Part shown: positions 17,169 to 25,652 of the stretch, piece by piece
Numbering within the stretch: position 1 is the first letter of the stretch
Layout: the number at the start of each line of letters is the position of its first letter
Origin: Aurantibacter_A sp039941195
Lineage (GTDB): Bacteria; Bacteroidota; Bacteroidia; Flavobacteriales; Flavobacteriaceae
NCBI RefSeq assembly: GCF_039941195.1
Contig: NZ_JBDVFA010000093.1
Span: 1-64,000, forward strand
Direction: 5' to 3'
DNA length: 64,000 bases
Notes under the pieces: generated by a model
The model's input: the letters and a program-made list of their open reading frames with translations, nothing else
Databases searched by the model: none
What the model was told of the DNA's origin: nothing
Position numbers and translations under genes: made by a program

Positions 17169-17898
17169 TAATAGGAGTTTTTTCAATTTTATAAATACCC
17201 ACTTGTCCTTCAATAACATGCAAATCGTGTTCTGCTCGAGATATTGCATGGAATTGCACTTGATCACCAACATTAACTAAACACGGTACTTCGCGTTTCG
17301 GACTGAAAATAGGCACTGCGCAATTACCAATTATATTCCATCCACCAGGAGAATCTTGGGGATAAACACCAGTTTGTTTACTCGCTAATCCGACAGCTCC
17401 CGCCACAACATTTAAACGAGGTTCTGCCCTTCTTGGAATTTCTAATGATTTTGGTAGTCCGCCCAAATACATGAACCCTGGTAAAAAGCCAATGCCATAC
17501 ACACGGTAAATATGCTCGGTATGTTGTTTAATTATTTCATCGACACTCAATCCTAGTTTCTCGGACACTTCATTTAAATCAATACCAAAATCTAAGTCGT
17601 AACATACAGGTAATTTGCACAAATACCTTTGTACACGAATATTAAGTTCTTTAATATCATTGTACCATGTATTCAGCTTATTTGAAAACTTCTTAAAATC
17701 GATAGTCTCACTTAATTGTATAAGGGTTAAAGAATTATAAGCAGGTACCAACTCCCATTGCCCTTTTGGCAAGCATTCGTTAACCAAATAGTGTTTAAAA
17801 TGGAGGATGTCATTTAATATACCTTCTTCAACTTCATTTGGCCATTCGACTAAAACAGCATGAATTCCGAAGGGTCTTATGGAAATCGGGTATGGCAT
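17161..17898 (-). CDS. pxpB: 5-oxoprolinase subunit B (KipI-like)
   Basis: 245 residues. Carboxyltransferase domain, subdomain C/D family: YGIGFLPGFMYLGGLPKSLEIPRR and then VAGAVGLASKQTGVYPQDSPGGWNIIGN. These are the hallmark PxpB/KipI segments. It forms a complex with PxpC. Its ATG overlaps the pxpA stop by one base (TAATG). The Bacillus homologue KipI also inhibits the kinase KinA; nothing here shows such a role. Confidence 0.92.
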   Translation of the reverse strand: MPYPISIRPFGIHAVLVEWPNEVEEGILNDILHFKHYLVNECLPKGQWELVPAYNSLTLIQLSETIDFKKFSNKLNTWYNDIKELNIRVQRYLCKLPVCYDLDFGIDLNEVSEKLGLSVDEIIKQHTEHIYRVYGIGFLPGFMYLGGLPKSLEIPRRAEPRLNVVAGAVGLASKQTGVYPQDSPGGWNIIGNCAVPIFSPKREVPCLVNVGDQVQFHAISRAEHDLHVIEGQVGIYKIEKTPINA

Positions 17899-18644
17899 TA
17901 TTTTTTAATATTAATTTTCATTTTCGGCAATTGAGCAGTAAGGTAACGTAATATTTCTAATGCTGATGGCGTATCGCTATGAATACAAAAGGTTTCTGCT
18001 TTTATAGGAATTCGAAAACCTTTACTTGTTAAAACGTATTGCTCCTTAACCATTCTAAGCATATGTGTAAACACTTTATCCGGATTACTAATTATTGCAT
18101 TCACATCCTTACGTGATACTAAATTGCCATCTTCATCATAATTTCTATCAGCAAAAGCTTCAAATACAATCGAAAATTTTTGTTTTTGTCCTTCAATTGC
18201 AAGTGCTGAACCATATGGTGCATATAAAAGTATTTCATCTTTATAGTTCGCAATTGCTTTCAAAAAACTTTTAGCGAGAATATGATTATGCCCCATATCA
18301 TTATAAAGAGCCCCATGAGCTTTTATATGATGGAGTTTAATATTTTCAATATTCAATAGCGCAGAAAATAAATTCACCTGCTGCTGTATACTAGCAATAA
18401 AATCAGCTTTGGGCAAATCCATGGATATGCGCCCAAAATTTTTACGATCAGGATACGATGGATGTGCGCCAACTTTTACAGCATTTTTTTTGGCAAGCTT
18501 TGCAATTCTAATTATGGTCTCCTTATCCCCAGCATGCGCACCGCAAGCTATATTACATGAACTAATTAATGGCATTAGGGTCGCTTCATTATCTAAACCT
18601 TCACCAACATCACAATTAATATCAATAAAAATATCTCTTTGCAT
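17898..18644 (-). CDS. pxpA: 5-oxoprolinase subunit A (LamB/YcsF family)
   Basis: 248 residues. Family signature at the start: IDINCDVGEGLDNEATLMPLISSCNIACGAHAGD. Further motifs are VGAHPSYPDRKNFGR and KAHGALYNDM, typical of LamB/YcsF. Catalyses the 5-oxoproline ring-opening step together with PxpBC. First gene of a tightly packed three-gene operon. No transporter gene for oxoproline is adjacent here. Confidence 0.93.
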   Translation of the reverse strand: MQRDIFIDINCDVGEGLDNEATLMPLISSCNIACGAHAGDKETIIRIAKLAKKNAVKVGAHPSYPDRKNFGRISMDLPKADFIASIQQQVNLFSALLNIENIKLHHIKAHGALYNDMGHNHILAKSFLKAIANYKDEILLYAPYGSALAIEGQKQKFSIVFEAFADRNYDEDGNLVSRKDVNAIISNPDKVFTHMLRMVKEQYVLTSKGFRIPIKAETFCIHSDTPSALEILRYLTAQLPKMKINIKK

Positions 18645-19017
18645 TAAATTTCAATTCACCAAAAAACTCAAAACAGCTTTAATCGACACTAATCTAAGAA
18701 GAAAAAGTTATTGACAGAACACCATCTTTAAACAAAAGAATTGAATAAATTAGTAAAATCGTGCATAAACCACTGTAAGCAAATCAAATAGCCAAGATTT
18801 TGAAGTATTTACAAAAAAATGAATGCCAAATAGAAAATTGGCTATCATCGATAACGACACGCTTCCGTAGATATTTTCACCACAGTTTTAACACTTTTCG
18901 ATGCATTTCATCTAATAATTTACCGTTCGTCTAAAATAGGGGTGTTTTCAAACGAGTTAACATAATATCCCAAAAGATATGAGGTTATAATAGTCCCAAA
19001 TCTTAATACCCTAATTA
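18645..19017. other. divergent intergenic region between pxpA and the 147-residue protein gene
   Basis: 373 bases that must carry the promoters of pxpA (minus) and of the plus-strand gene at 19018. No full TTG-N19-TAnnTTTG match was found for either. No ORF with coding character, no RNA gene and no strong hairpin was recognised. Confidence 0.4.
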
Positions 19018-19461
19018 ATGAAATGCTTGGAATGTAAAAAAGAGCTGAGCTATTTAGATCATAAAAACTCCATGGACATATTTGGAGTTGAATTGTGCGC
19101 ACGTCACACCGATCTAATGCTGCAGCTTCAAGAAAAACATGATACCCCCGTCGAAGCAATACAATTGTACTATGGCTTAAAAGAAGCCGGCGTAACTGCA
19201 ATGTTAGAATGGTGGGATGGTAAAAAATCAATCGATTTAGCAATATCTCGAGTGAAATTGAATATTGAAATTGATACGGAGTATAATATGCTCACGCATG
19301 AGCAAGCAATTAATGATCTTGAAGAAGCAATGCACTCCTTCAAAAATGGTTTCACCACCATACGTATACCACATGACCTTGTTACCTACTATCTAAAAGA
19401 AACTGTTGATAATATTATAGGAATTATGGAGGGGCTTCGAGCAAATATAAAAGTTATCTAA
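19018..19461 (+). CDS. zinc-knuckle protein, possibly PD-(D/E)XK/Vsr-like
   Basis: 147 residues. The N-terminus has MKCLECK and, about 20 residues later, LCARH, a CxxC...CxxH zinc-site pattern. The middle reads LEWWDGKKSIDLAISRVKLN then IEIDTEYN, followed by INDLEEAMHSFKNGFTTIRIP. From memory this resembles small proteins with a Vsr/DUF559-like nuclease fold (WDG.K.IDIAI, IEVDG..H, DL.....F..G..TLRIP). The residue expected as His after the IEID strand appears to be Tyr, so activity is doubtful. Twelve bases after its stop a membrane protein gene begins. Confidence 0.6.
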   Translation: MKCLECKKELSYLDHKNSMDIFGVELCARHTDLMLQLQEKHDTPVEAIQLYYGLKEAGVTAMLEWWDGKKSIDLAISRVKLNIEIDTEYNMLTHEQAINDLEEAMHSFKNGFTTIRIPHDLVTYYLKETVDNIIGIMEGLRANIKVI

Positions 19462-19472
19462 TTCATTACATT

Positions 19473-20036
19473 ATGGCATTCGCAAAGAAAATTTTACGCA
19501 CACCACTACGCATTTTAATAGCACTATTTCTCGTCGGTATTTTGATGCAGGTATTACATTGGCAATTTGCTAGCGAAATTTTACTTGTAGCCTTTTCAGG
19601 AATTGGAATTCTATATAGTATTCGCTTTTGGAAAAAAATCGACAAACACTTTGTTGATTATGTCAAATTAGTATTGGTAGTATTTTGGATTGGGAATGGA
19701 ATACTTCAAATTATGGAATTCGAATATACCGTTGTTTTTCAAGTGGTTATAGCCATTTCTTTTTTAACATGGTTCTTTTTAGAGGGCACTGCATATTTTC
19801 TAGACGAAGATAGAAGAGCACGAAATAGTATGACTCAAATCTTATGGAATTTTGCAATGGTTGTAGGAACTTTAGCTATAATTGCCGGTACCTTACTGAA
19901 CATCCTTCAATGGCAATTTGCGATACCCCTACTAATATTGGGAATTTTGATTGTGGCTGCATATATTCTAAAAGATGCTTTTGTAGCCTCAAAATATGAT
20001 AAAGAAGAAAACAATAACGGAGAATTTCAACTTTAG
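19473..20036 (+). CDS. six-helix membrane protein with repeated LHWQFA-type motif
   Basis: 187 residues, about six hydrophobic helices and short ends. Three related segments can be aligned: LMQVLHWQFASEIL, LQIMEFEYTVVFQV and LLNILQWQFAIPLL, each between two helices, which suggests an internal triplication of a two-helix unit. Similar HW-F motifs occur in GldL-like and other Bacteroidota membrane proteins. No enzymatic residues are evident. Probably co-transcribed with the preceding gene (12-base gap) and ended by the terminator at 20058. Confidence 0.7.
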   Translation: MAFAKKILRTPLRILIALFLVGILMQVLHWQFASEILLVAFSGIGILYSIRFWKKIDKHFVDYVKLVLVVFWIGNGILQIMEFEYTVVFQVVIAISFLTWFFLEGTAYFLDEDRRARNSMTQILWNFAMVVGTLAIIAGTLLNILQWQFAIPLLILGILIVAAYILKDAFVASKYDKEENNNGEFQL

Positions 20037-20057
20037 TTAAAATCTTAATACGTACTA

Positions 20058-20087
20058 AAGCTTTGCATAATGCAAAGCTTTTTTTTT
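20058..20087 (+). terminator. intrinsic terminator after the membrane protein gene
   Basis: AAGCTTTGCA (20058-20067) pairs with TGCAAAGCTT (20071-20080) over a three-base loop and runs into nine T. It lies 22 bases past the stop codon. Confidence 0.9.
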
Positions 20088-20673
20088 ATCTTATATATTC
20101 TAAGCTAATGGCTTATTAAATTTCCATTTAAAGTGCATTTTCCTGTCCTTTTAGCGCTATTTTATCCCCTATTTATAATTCCCATATAGAATAAGCTGAA
20201 TTCGTATGTAATCCTTTATAAGAGCTTTATTACTATCGATTTCATTAGATTCTAATCTTTAAGGTATTTATGCAGTTTAATTTACTTTTATTGAACCAAA
20301 TGGGATCGCAATTAATATATAATACACTAAAAGCATTAATTGCTGTTATTTAGGCACGCTTGCAAAACTACATAAGCGGTAATTACAAGAATTTTCGAAC
20401 ATCTATCAAATGTAAAAACCTCTGGATAAACTGTATTCTATAAATTCAAAAAGATACAATTTCAGAGAAAATTAGCAGTTTTAGCAACATCCATTCATCG
20501 ATTAAGTGCCGTATTGCAAGGTTTTGGCGTGATTTCACTTTTTCCCTTTATAGATCATAAAAACCGTTTAACGGGACTCCGCACCCCAAAACGAGTATTC
20601 TACCATTTCATAGATTGAGAAACTACAAAAGCTCCTTTTCCAAGTTTTCTATATATAAATAAAACCCATTATT

Positions 20674-20763
20674 ATGGAAAATAAAACTACAATAAACGAT
20701 TACTTAGTCTATTCATACTGCGGATTTTGTTTTTGCTGGTCGCTATACATTCTTTTCTTTTAA
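20674..20763 (+). CDS. possible 29-residue hydrophobic Cys-rich peptide
   Basis: An ATG-started ORF encoding MENKTTINDYLVYSY followed by a C-terminal hydrophobic stretch containing CGFCFCW and ending in YILFF. Its composition (polar start, one hydrophobic segment) would suit a membrane micropeptide. No ribosome binding site or promoter is evident and codon evidence is too short to judge. It may be chance. Confidence 0.2.
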   Translation: MENKTTINDYLVYSYCGFCFCWSLYILFF

Positions 20764-20802
20764 AGAAAGTTTAGCTAGCATAATAAAATGCATACAATAA
20801 AA

Positions 20803-20877
20803 AGGTTGTTGGGTAGGTCGAGAACTTAATTCTTCTCGGCCACAACACCTTATCTAATGTAAAAACCTTCGGGTTTT
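20803..20877 (+). ncRNA. candidate structured RNA: long stem-loop plus TTCG-loop hairpin
   Basis: The stretch 20803-20851 folds on itself: GGTCGAGAA pairs with TTCTCGGCC (one G-T pair), with further outer pairing of AAGGT and ACCTT. Directly downstream AAAACC-TTCG-GGTTTT (20862-20877) is a perfect stem with a stable TTCG loop and a T-rich end, terminator-like. It could be a small RNA or a leader for the gene at 20940. Only the structure is seen. Confidence 0.35.
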
Positions 20878-20939
20878 ATTGGCAATATGAGTGTGAATTT
20901 TACGTTTTACTAGTATTGTGTAAAACAGCACTATTTAAA

Positions 20940-21761
20940 ATGATGCAGCGTTTTTTTACTTTTTTAGTACTTCTACTTTCCGGAAGCTCAATATTACAGG
21001 CAAATAGTTTTAATGTAGTACAAACGAGCTTTCAGGATATAGTGTTGCCTAAAACTTCCATAAAAATTAACTACCCTACAACGGGTACCGTATGGGAAGC
21101 TCCTAGTACTGTTGAGTTAAAATGGGACACAAAAAATATTCCTCCGAATAAAACTATAAAATTCTATCTTTCTAAAGATGACATGGTTGTTCAGGAATTA
21201 GGAATTTTTGAAAACAATGGTTTTGTAAATAAAATTACCGTGGACCGTGGTTTACAAAATGGAGATAATTATAGAGTTATCGGCATTGAACTATTTCCTG
21301 ATAACAAAAAAAGCATCGCTAAATATGCTACGCCTTTTTTTACGATTAAAAAATTACCACGACCTAAGAAAATTGTTACTGAAGAAGTAGTCAAAGAGCC
21401 AGCTGTTCGTGATACCTTCGATGGCCGAAAACTTACGTACGTTAATGAAATGTCGGTCGCAAGTGACAAAATAAATATCTATATCTGGGATCATAGTAGA
21501 AAAGATGGAGATATCGTCTCGATATATTTAAACGGGGAAGCAGTGATATCCAAATATTCACTTGAATATTATAAGAAAAAGGTTGAATTAACTTTAGACC
21601 CAAATAAAGCGAATGATCTTTTCTTATATGCACATAACTTAGGTAAATTTCCTCCAAACACCGTTTCTATTGAAATAACGGATGGAAAAACTTCTGAAAA
21701 TATCGTTTTAAACTCCGATTTAAAAAGTTGTGAAGCAGTTTTAATCAATGTGAAAGAATAA
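20940..21761 (+). CDS. secreted two-domain beta protein (KRE9/KNH-like N-terminus)
   Basis: 273 residues from the ATG at 20940; the frame can be opened earlier at a TTG (20916), but the signal peptide MMQRFFTFLVLLLSGSS starts at the ATG. Residues about 35-135 resemble the Kre9/KNH N-terminal Ig-like domain (INYPTTGTVWEAPSTVELKWDT). Residues about 165-270 hold a second beta domain with DGDIVSIYLNGEAVI, LFLYAHNLGKFPPNTVSIEI and a final SDLKSCEAVLI, a module seen in Bacteroidota secreted and caspase-associated proteins. No catalytic residues are evident. Likely periplasmic or extracellular binding role; function unknown. Confidence 0.75.
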   Translation: MMQRFFTFLVLLLSGSSILQANSFNVVQTSFQDIVLPKTSIKINYPTTGTVWEAPSTVELKWDTKNIPPNKTIKFYLSKDDMVVQELGIFENNGFVNKITVDRGLQNGDNYRVIGIELFPDNKKSIAKYATPFFTIKKLPRPKKIVTEEVVKEPAVRDTFDGRKLTYVNEMSVASDKINIYIWDHSRKDGDIVSIYLNGEAVISKYSLEYYKKKVELTLDPNKANDLFLYAHNLGKFPPNTVSIEITDGKTSENIVLNSDLKSCEAVLINVKE

Positions 21762-21845
21762 TATCTATTCTTCAATTATATCCTCAAATTTTCCCATTGT
21801 TTTTTGAAACCATTGTTGTAATTTCTACCATCAATTCAACACACA

Positions 21846-22934
21846 ATGGAAAAACCACGAAGAAATTTTATCAAAAAAGCTGGAATCATTGCAGCTTCAA
21901 CAACAATTCTACCAAATTTCGCCTTCGGTAGTATTCTACCTCAACAGAAAAAATTAGGTGTAGCCTTAGTGGGCCTAGGTTATTACAGTACCGATTTACT
22001 CGCTCCTGCCCTACAGCTAACTAAACACTGCGAATTAAAAGGTATTGTCACCGGCAGTCCTGAAAAAATTCCTGTTTGGAAAGAGAAATATAATCTGAAT
22101 GACAAAAATATTTATACATATGATGATTTCGATAAAATTGCAAACAATGATGATATCGATGTGGTCTATGTAGTTTTACCGCCATCTATGCACGCCGAAT
22201 ATACCATTAGAGCGGCAAAAGCCGGCAAACATGTGTGGTGTGAAAAACCTATGGCACCAACAGTTGCTGATTGTGAGGCTATGATAAAAGCTTGTAAAGA
22301 CAACAATGTGAAATTATCCATCGGCTATCGTTGTCAGCACGATCCAAATATTCAAGCGTATATGAAAGTTGGCAAAGAACAACCCTTTGGCAAAGTTAAA
22401 ATGATAAATTCCGCAGCAGGTTATTTCGATGGAAGAACAAACCATTGGAAACAACAAAAAGAAATGGGTGGTGGAGTTATGGGCGATATGGGTGTTTATG
22501 CAATACAAGGCGCTCGTTTAGCAACCGGAGAAGAACCAATAGCAGTTTTAGCCAATACATTTACAACACGCCCAGAAATATATCACGAAGTAGAGGAATC
22601 TGCTATGTTTCAATTGGAATTTCCAAGTGGTGCTAGAGCTTCTTGTCATACGAGCTATGGAATATCAATGAATTACTTAAAAGTTATTTACGAAAAAGGC
22701 TCCTTACAAATGGAACCACATTCTTCGTATCGCGGTAACAATGGCAGTATGTCCGATGGCACGATTATTAATTTTCCTATTGAAAATCAACAAGCTAAGC
22801 AAATGGATGACGATGCCCTGGCTTTAATAAATGGCACCGATTTAATCGTACCTGGTGAAGAAGGCTTGCGAGACATTACTGTTGTTGAAGCAGTGTATAA
22901 GTCCGCAGCGCAAAATTGTCAAGTCAAATTATAA
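21846..22934 (+). CDS. Gfo/Idh/MocA-family oxidoreductase, Tat-exported
   Basis: 362 residues. The N-terminus PRRNFIKKAGIIAAS is a twin-arginine signal, so the folded NADP-bound enzyme is exported, as with Zymomonas glucose-fructose oxidoreductase. Rossmann loop VALVGLGYYSTDLL near 40; the catalytic EKP motif is in HVWCEKPMAPT near 137; C-terminal substrate domain with MGGGVMGDMGVYAIQGAR. It oxidises or reduces a sugar or cyclitol; the substrate is not predictable. 26 bases upstream of the GguC-like gene, so the two probably act in one sugar pathway. Confidence 0.88.
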   Translation: MEKPRRNFIKKAGIIAASTTILPNFAFGSILPQQKKLGVALVGLGYYSTDLLAPALQLTKHCELKGIVTGSPEKIPVWKEKYNLNDKNIYTYDDFDKIANNDDIDVVYVVLPPSMHAEYTIRAAKAGKHVWCEKPMAPTVADCEAMIKACKDNNVKLSIGYRCQHDPNIQAYMKVGKEQPFGKVKMINSAAGYFDGRTNHWKQQKEMGGGVMGDMGVYAIQGARLATGEEPIAVLANTFTTRPEIYHEVEESAMFQLEFPSGARASCHTSYGISMNYLKVIYEKGSLQMEPHSSYRGNNGSMSDGTIINFPIENQQAKQMDDDALALINGTDLIVPGEEGLRDITVVEAVYKSAAQNCQVKL

Positions 22935-22960
22935 GAAGTTTAAAGTAGGTTACTAAAAAG

Positions 22961-23965
22961 ATGCGATTAGTTCAAATATATCACCCTGAAGAAGGTAGAA
23001 AAATTGCTTTTGTGGAAGAACCCAATTTGCGGTTAATCGACAAATTTACATCCGTCTATGAGTTAGCGGCATTTGTTATTGAAAGCGGAAGATTACTAAG
23101 TAAGTTGATTAATGATTATCTATCGGATAAGCTTTTAGAATATGATACTATTTATCATGGAACTTCGGAATGGCAGTTGTTACCAGCATTTGATCATCCG
23201 ACCAATGTAAATAACCTGATGTTAGCCGGTACAGGACTCACCCATAAGGCAAGTGCTGAAAACCGACAAAAAATGCACGAGGCAGCAGCTGAAAGTGATG
23301 TAACTGATAGCATGAAGATTTATTTTATGGGTGTTGAAGGTGGCAAACCTGAAAAAGGGGAAATTGGAATTCAGCCCGAATGGTTTTATAAAGGCAATGG
23401 TTCAGTTTTAAAAGCGCACGGCCAACCATTAAAAATTCCTAATTACGGTAATGATGGTGGCGAAGAACCTGAAATTGCAGGTATTTACATCAATGATAAA
23501 AACGGTACACCATGGCGTATTGGATTCGCAACTGCCAATGAGTTTTCTGACCATGTAATGGAACGTAAAAACTATCTGTATTTGGCTCCCTCTAAAATTC
23601 GAAATTGTTCCATTGGTCCAGAATTAAATATTACTGAAGATTTTAATAATATTTCGGGAAAAGTTCAAGTATTCAGAAACGGAAAAGCACTTTGGGAAAA
23701 GTCTATTAAAACAGGGGAATCAAACATGTCGCATAGCCTTGAGAATTTAGAATACCATCATTTTAAATATGAAAACCATTGTTTACCCAATCAAGCACAT
23801 ATTCACTTTTTTGGTGCAGACGCCTTCAGTTTTGGCGAAGGCATTGCATTACAACAAGATGATGAAATGCTGGTACAATGGTATGGGATGGGAAGAGCAT
23901 TAATAAATCCACTAACAATAAAATCAGATAAAGAGGTGATGATTTCGGTTAATAAATTACAATAG
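22961..23965 (+). CDS. GguC/AraD1-like protein (FAH superfamily)
   Basis: 334 residues. Opens MRLVQIYHPEEGRKIAFVEEPNLRLI and contains QPEWFYKGNGSVLKAHG, EEPEIAGIYI and GFATANEFSDHVMER, which match the GguC family, a branch of the fumarylacetoacetate hydrolase superfamily. Members studied dehydrate sugar acids (L-arabinonate dehydratase AraD1). Follows the Gfo/Idh/MocA gene by 26 bases, so a sugar to sugar-acid to deoxy-sugar-acid sequence is plausible. Convergent with the GNAT gene, only four bases between the stops. Confidence 0.82.
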   Translation: MRLVQIYHPEEGRKIAFVEEPNLRLIDKFTSVYELAAFVIESGRLLSKLINDYLSDKLLEYDTIYHGTSEWQLLPAFDHPTNVNNLMLAGTGLTHKASAENRQKMHEAAAESDVTDSMKIYFMGVEGGKPEKGEIGIQPEWFYKGNGSVLKAHGQPLKIPNYGNDGGEEPEIAGIYINDKNGTPWRIGFATANEFSDHVMERKNYLYLAPSKIRNCSIGPELNITEDFNNISGKVQVFRNGKALWEKSIKTGESNMSHSLENLEYHHFKYENHCLPNQAHIHFFGADAFSFGEGIALQQDDEMLVQWYGMGRALINPLTIKSDKEVMISVNKLQ

Positions 23966-23969
23966 CCTT

Positions 23970-24422
23970 TTACAAATTCTTTTCAAAACAGATACTATTC
24001 TCGGCATTTATGTACTCTCCAAAATTAGAAGTTTCCTTATAATCGTTCTTTTCATAAAATTTTATCGCATAAGGTTTCTCTTTTAATGTTTCTAGTACAC
24101 ATTTTTTATAATGTTGTTCTTTTGCCCAGTTCTCTAATTCTTGTAATAGAATGGAAGAAATCCCTTTACCGCGATATTCGGATTGTACATACATTCTTTT
24201 TATTTCCACTTCAGTTTGGGAATATTTTTTAATTCCACCGCAACCAATTGGGTCATCATTTTCATTATATACAACTACAGCTGATTTTATAAAATCTATA
24301 TTATTTAATGCATCGTAGAATAAAATTTCTTCTTTATAATATGCAGCTAAATCCGCATCCAAAGCCTTAACTAATTGTATAAAATCTTTATTATCGGAGT
24401 CGGTTCTTTTAAGTGTAATCAC
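23970..24422 (-). CDS. GNAT N-acetyltransferase
   Basis: 150 residues, GTG start at 24422. The acetyl-CoA pyrophosphate loop reads VQSEYRGKGISSILLQELE (Q/RxxGxG/A type) near 80-98, preceded by IGCGGIKKYSQTEVEIKRMYV (beta-4). The acceptor is unknown. It is 34 bases downstream of the lactonase gene on the same strand and may be co-transcribed. Confidence 0.85.
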   Translation of the reverse strand: MITLKRTDSDNKDFIQLVKALDADLAAYYKEEILFYDALNNIDFIKSAVVVYNENDDPIGCGGIKKYSQTEVEIKRMYVQSEYRGKGISSILLQELENWAKEQHYKKCVLETLKEKPYAIKFYEKNDYKETSNFGEYINAENSICFEKNL

Positions 24423-24456
24423 TATTAAAACTATTTGGATATAAAACTAATGTCTT

Positions 24457-25602
24457 TTAATACACCTTCATCTTCAAGCTAGCTGGTGCTTTCAACTGAG
24501 TTTCTTTTTCAAGTTTTGTCAGTTTACCAGTTTCAGTATCTCTTTTGTAGGTTACAATGTTGCCAGAATTCTGGTTCGCTACCAACAAATAGTTATTCGT
24601 AGCATCAATAACAAAACTTCTTGGATGATCTCCGTAAGTAGATTCATGTCCCACTATACTCAAACTACCGTCTGTAGTATCAATTTTAAAGATAGAAATA
24701 CTATTTTCTCTTCGGTTTGAGGCGTATAGAAATTTACCATCCTTAGAAATATGAATATCGGCACCCGCATATTTTTCATGCTTCTCTACTACCGATGAAT
24801 AACTTTCTAATGGTGTTAATTTCCCATCTTTATAAGAAAAAGAAGAAACCATGCCACTTAACTCGTTTATACAATAGCCAAACTTGCCATTTGGGTGAAA
24901 AGTATAGTGTCTAGGACCACTACCAGGGATAGCCGAAAATGTTTTGTCTTTAAGCTCTTCAAGTTTCGGAGTTTTGGCAGCATCAAATTTATAGGCTATT
25001 ATCTTATCCGCCCCTAAATCCATTACATATAAAAACTTACTATCTGGTGAGAAATTACTGGAATGCGCATGAGCCATTTCCTGATTCGGTAATACGGTGC
25101 TACTACCTGTCAATTTAATAAACTGATCCGATGGTTTTAAACTCCCATCTGCATTAATTTCATAGAGATTAACAACCGCATCGGTATAATTGGCACTTAC
25201 GATATAATTATCGTCTTTATAAATATTTAAATGTGCAGGGTTTCTACCATCCGTAGTTTGCTTATTTATGAACTTAAGCGCTCCCGTATTGCTATCAATA
25301 GTAAAAGCTGAGACATTACCGCTCGTTTCTAATTTAGACTCTGTAACAGCATATAAATAATCACCACTGTGCGAAACGGCTAAATAAGAAGCATTAACAA
25401 CATCTGTAACTTTATTTATTTCTGTTAAGCTGCCATTAGTAGCATCAAATTCAAATACATGAATCGCTTCACCGGGAACGTTACCGGTATATGAACCAGC
25501 AAATAGTAATGTTTTAGTATCCTGAGCTAAATTAACTTGTGAAATCATAATAACAGAAATGAGTAGAAGGCTTTTTAGAATCCTTTGAATATTCATTTTC
25601 AT
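24457..25602 (-). CDS. lactonase-family beta-propeller protein (6-phosphogluconolactonase-like), exported
   Basis: 381 residues. Residues 1-26 form a Sec signal peptide ending near LAQ. The mature part is a seven-bladed propeller of the lactonase/YbhE family: TLLFAGSYTGNVPGEAIHVF, GSGPRHYTFHPNGKFGY, HPRSFVIDATNNYLLVANQNSG are repeat segments with the usual PRH motif. The family hydrolyses sugar lactones, and the export signal places it in the periplasm with the nearby Gfo/Idh/MocA enzyme, whose products can be lactones. That partnership is inferred from location. Confidence 0.85.
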   Translation of the reverse strand: MKMNIQRILKSLLLISVIMISQVNLAQDTKTLLFAGSYTGNVPGEAIHVFEFDATNGSLTEINKVTDVVNASYLAVSHSGDYLYAVTESKLETSGNVSAFTIDSNTGALKFINKQTTDGRNPAHLNIYKDDNYIVSANYTDAVVNLYEINADGSLKPSDQFIKLTGSSTVLPNQEMAHAHSSNFSPDSKFLYVMDLGADKIIAYKFDAAKTPKLEELKDKTFSAIPGSGPRHYTFHPNGKFGYCINELSGMVSSFSYKDGKLTPLESYSSVVEKHEKYAGADIHISKDGKFLYASNRRENSISIFKIDTTDGSLSIVGHESTYGDHPRSFVIDATNNYLLVANQNSGNIVTYKRDTETGKLTKLEKETQLKAPASLKMKVY

Positions 25603-25652
25603 AAATTGAGCTTTTTATAAATGAGAATGTCAAGTTACTTTAAATTCTAAAA

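Larger units (their letters stand above)
20088..20939. other. 850-base region without a long gene
   Basis: No ORF above 60 codons with coding character on either strand. It contains a 29-codon ORF (20674-20763), a long imperfect hairpin followed by a TTCG-loop hairpin (20803-20877), and a short direct repeat TGTAAAAACCT (near 20409 and 20859). It could hold a structured or small RNA or a decayed element. No tRNA or insertion sequence ends were seen. Confidence 0.4.

Noticed and set aside
17169..17273. Extended N-terminus of pxpC
   Set aside because: It would run through the end of pxpB in another frame; the family N-terminus starts at the ATG at 17168, which overlaps the pxpB stop by 8 bases.
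20088..20939. tRNA or insertion sequence in the gene-free region
   Set aside because: No T-loop consensus, no cloverleaf and no transposase fragment or terminal inverted repeats could be found by eye.
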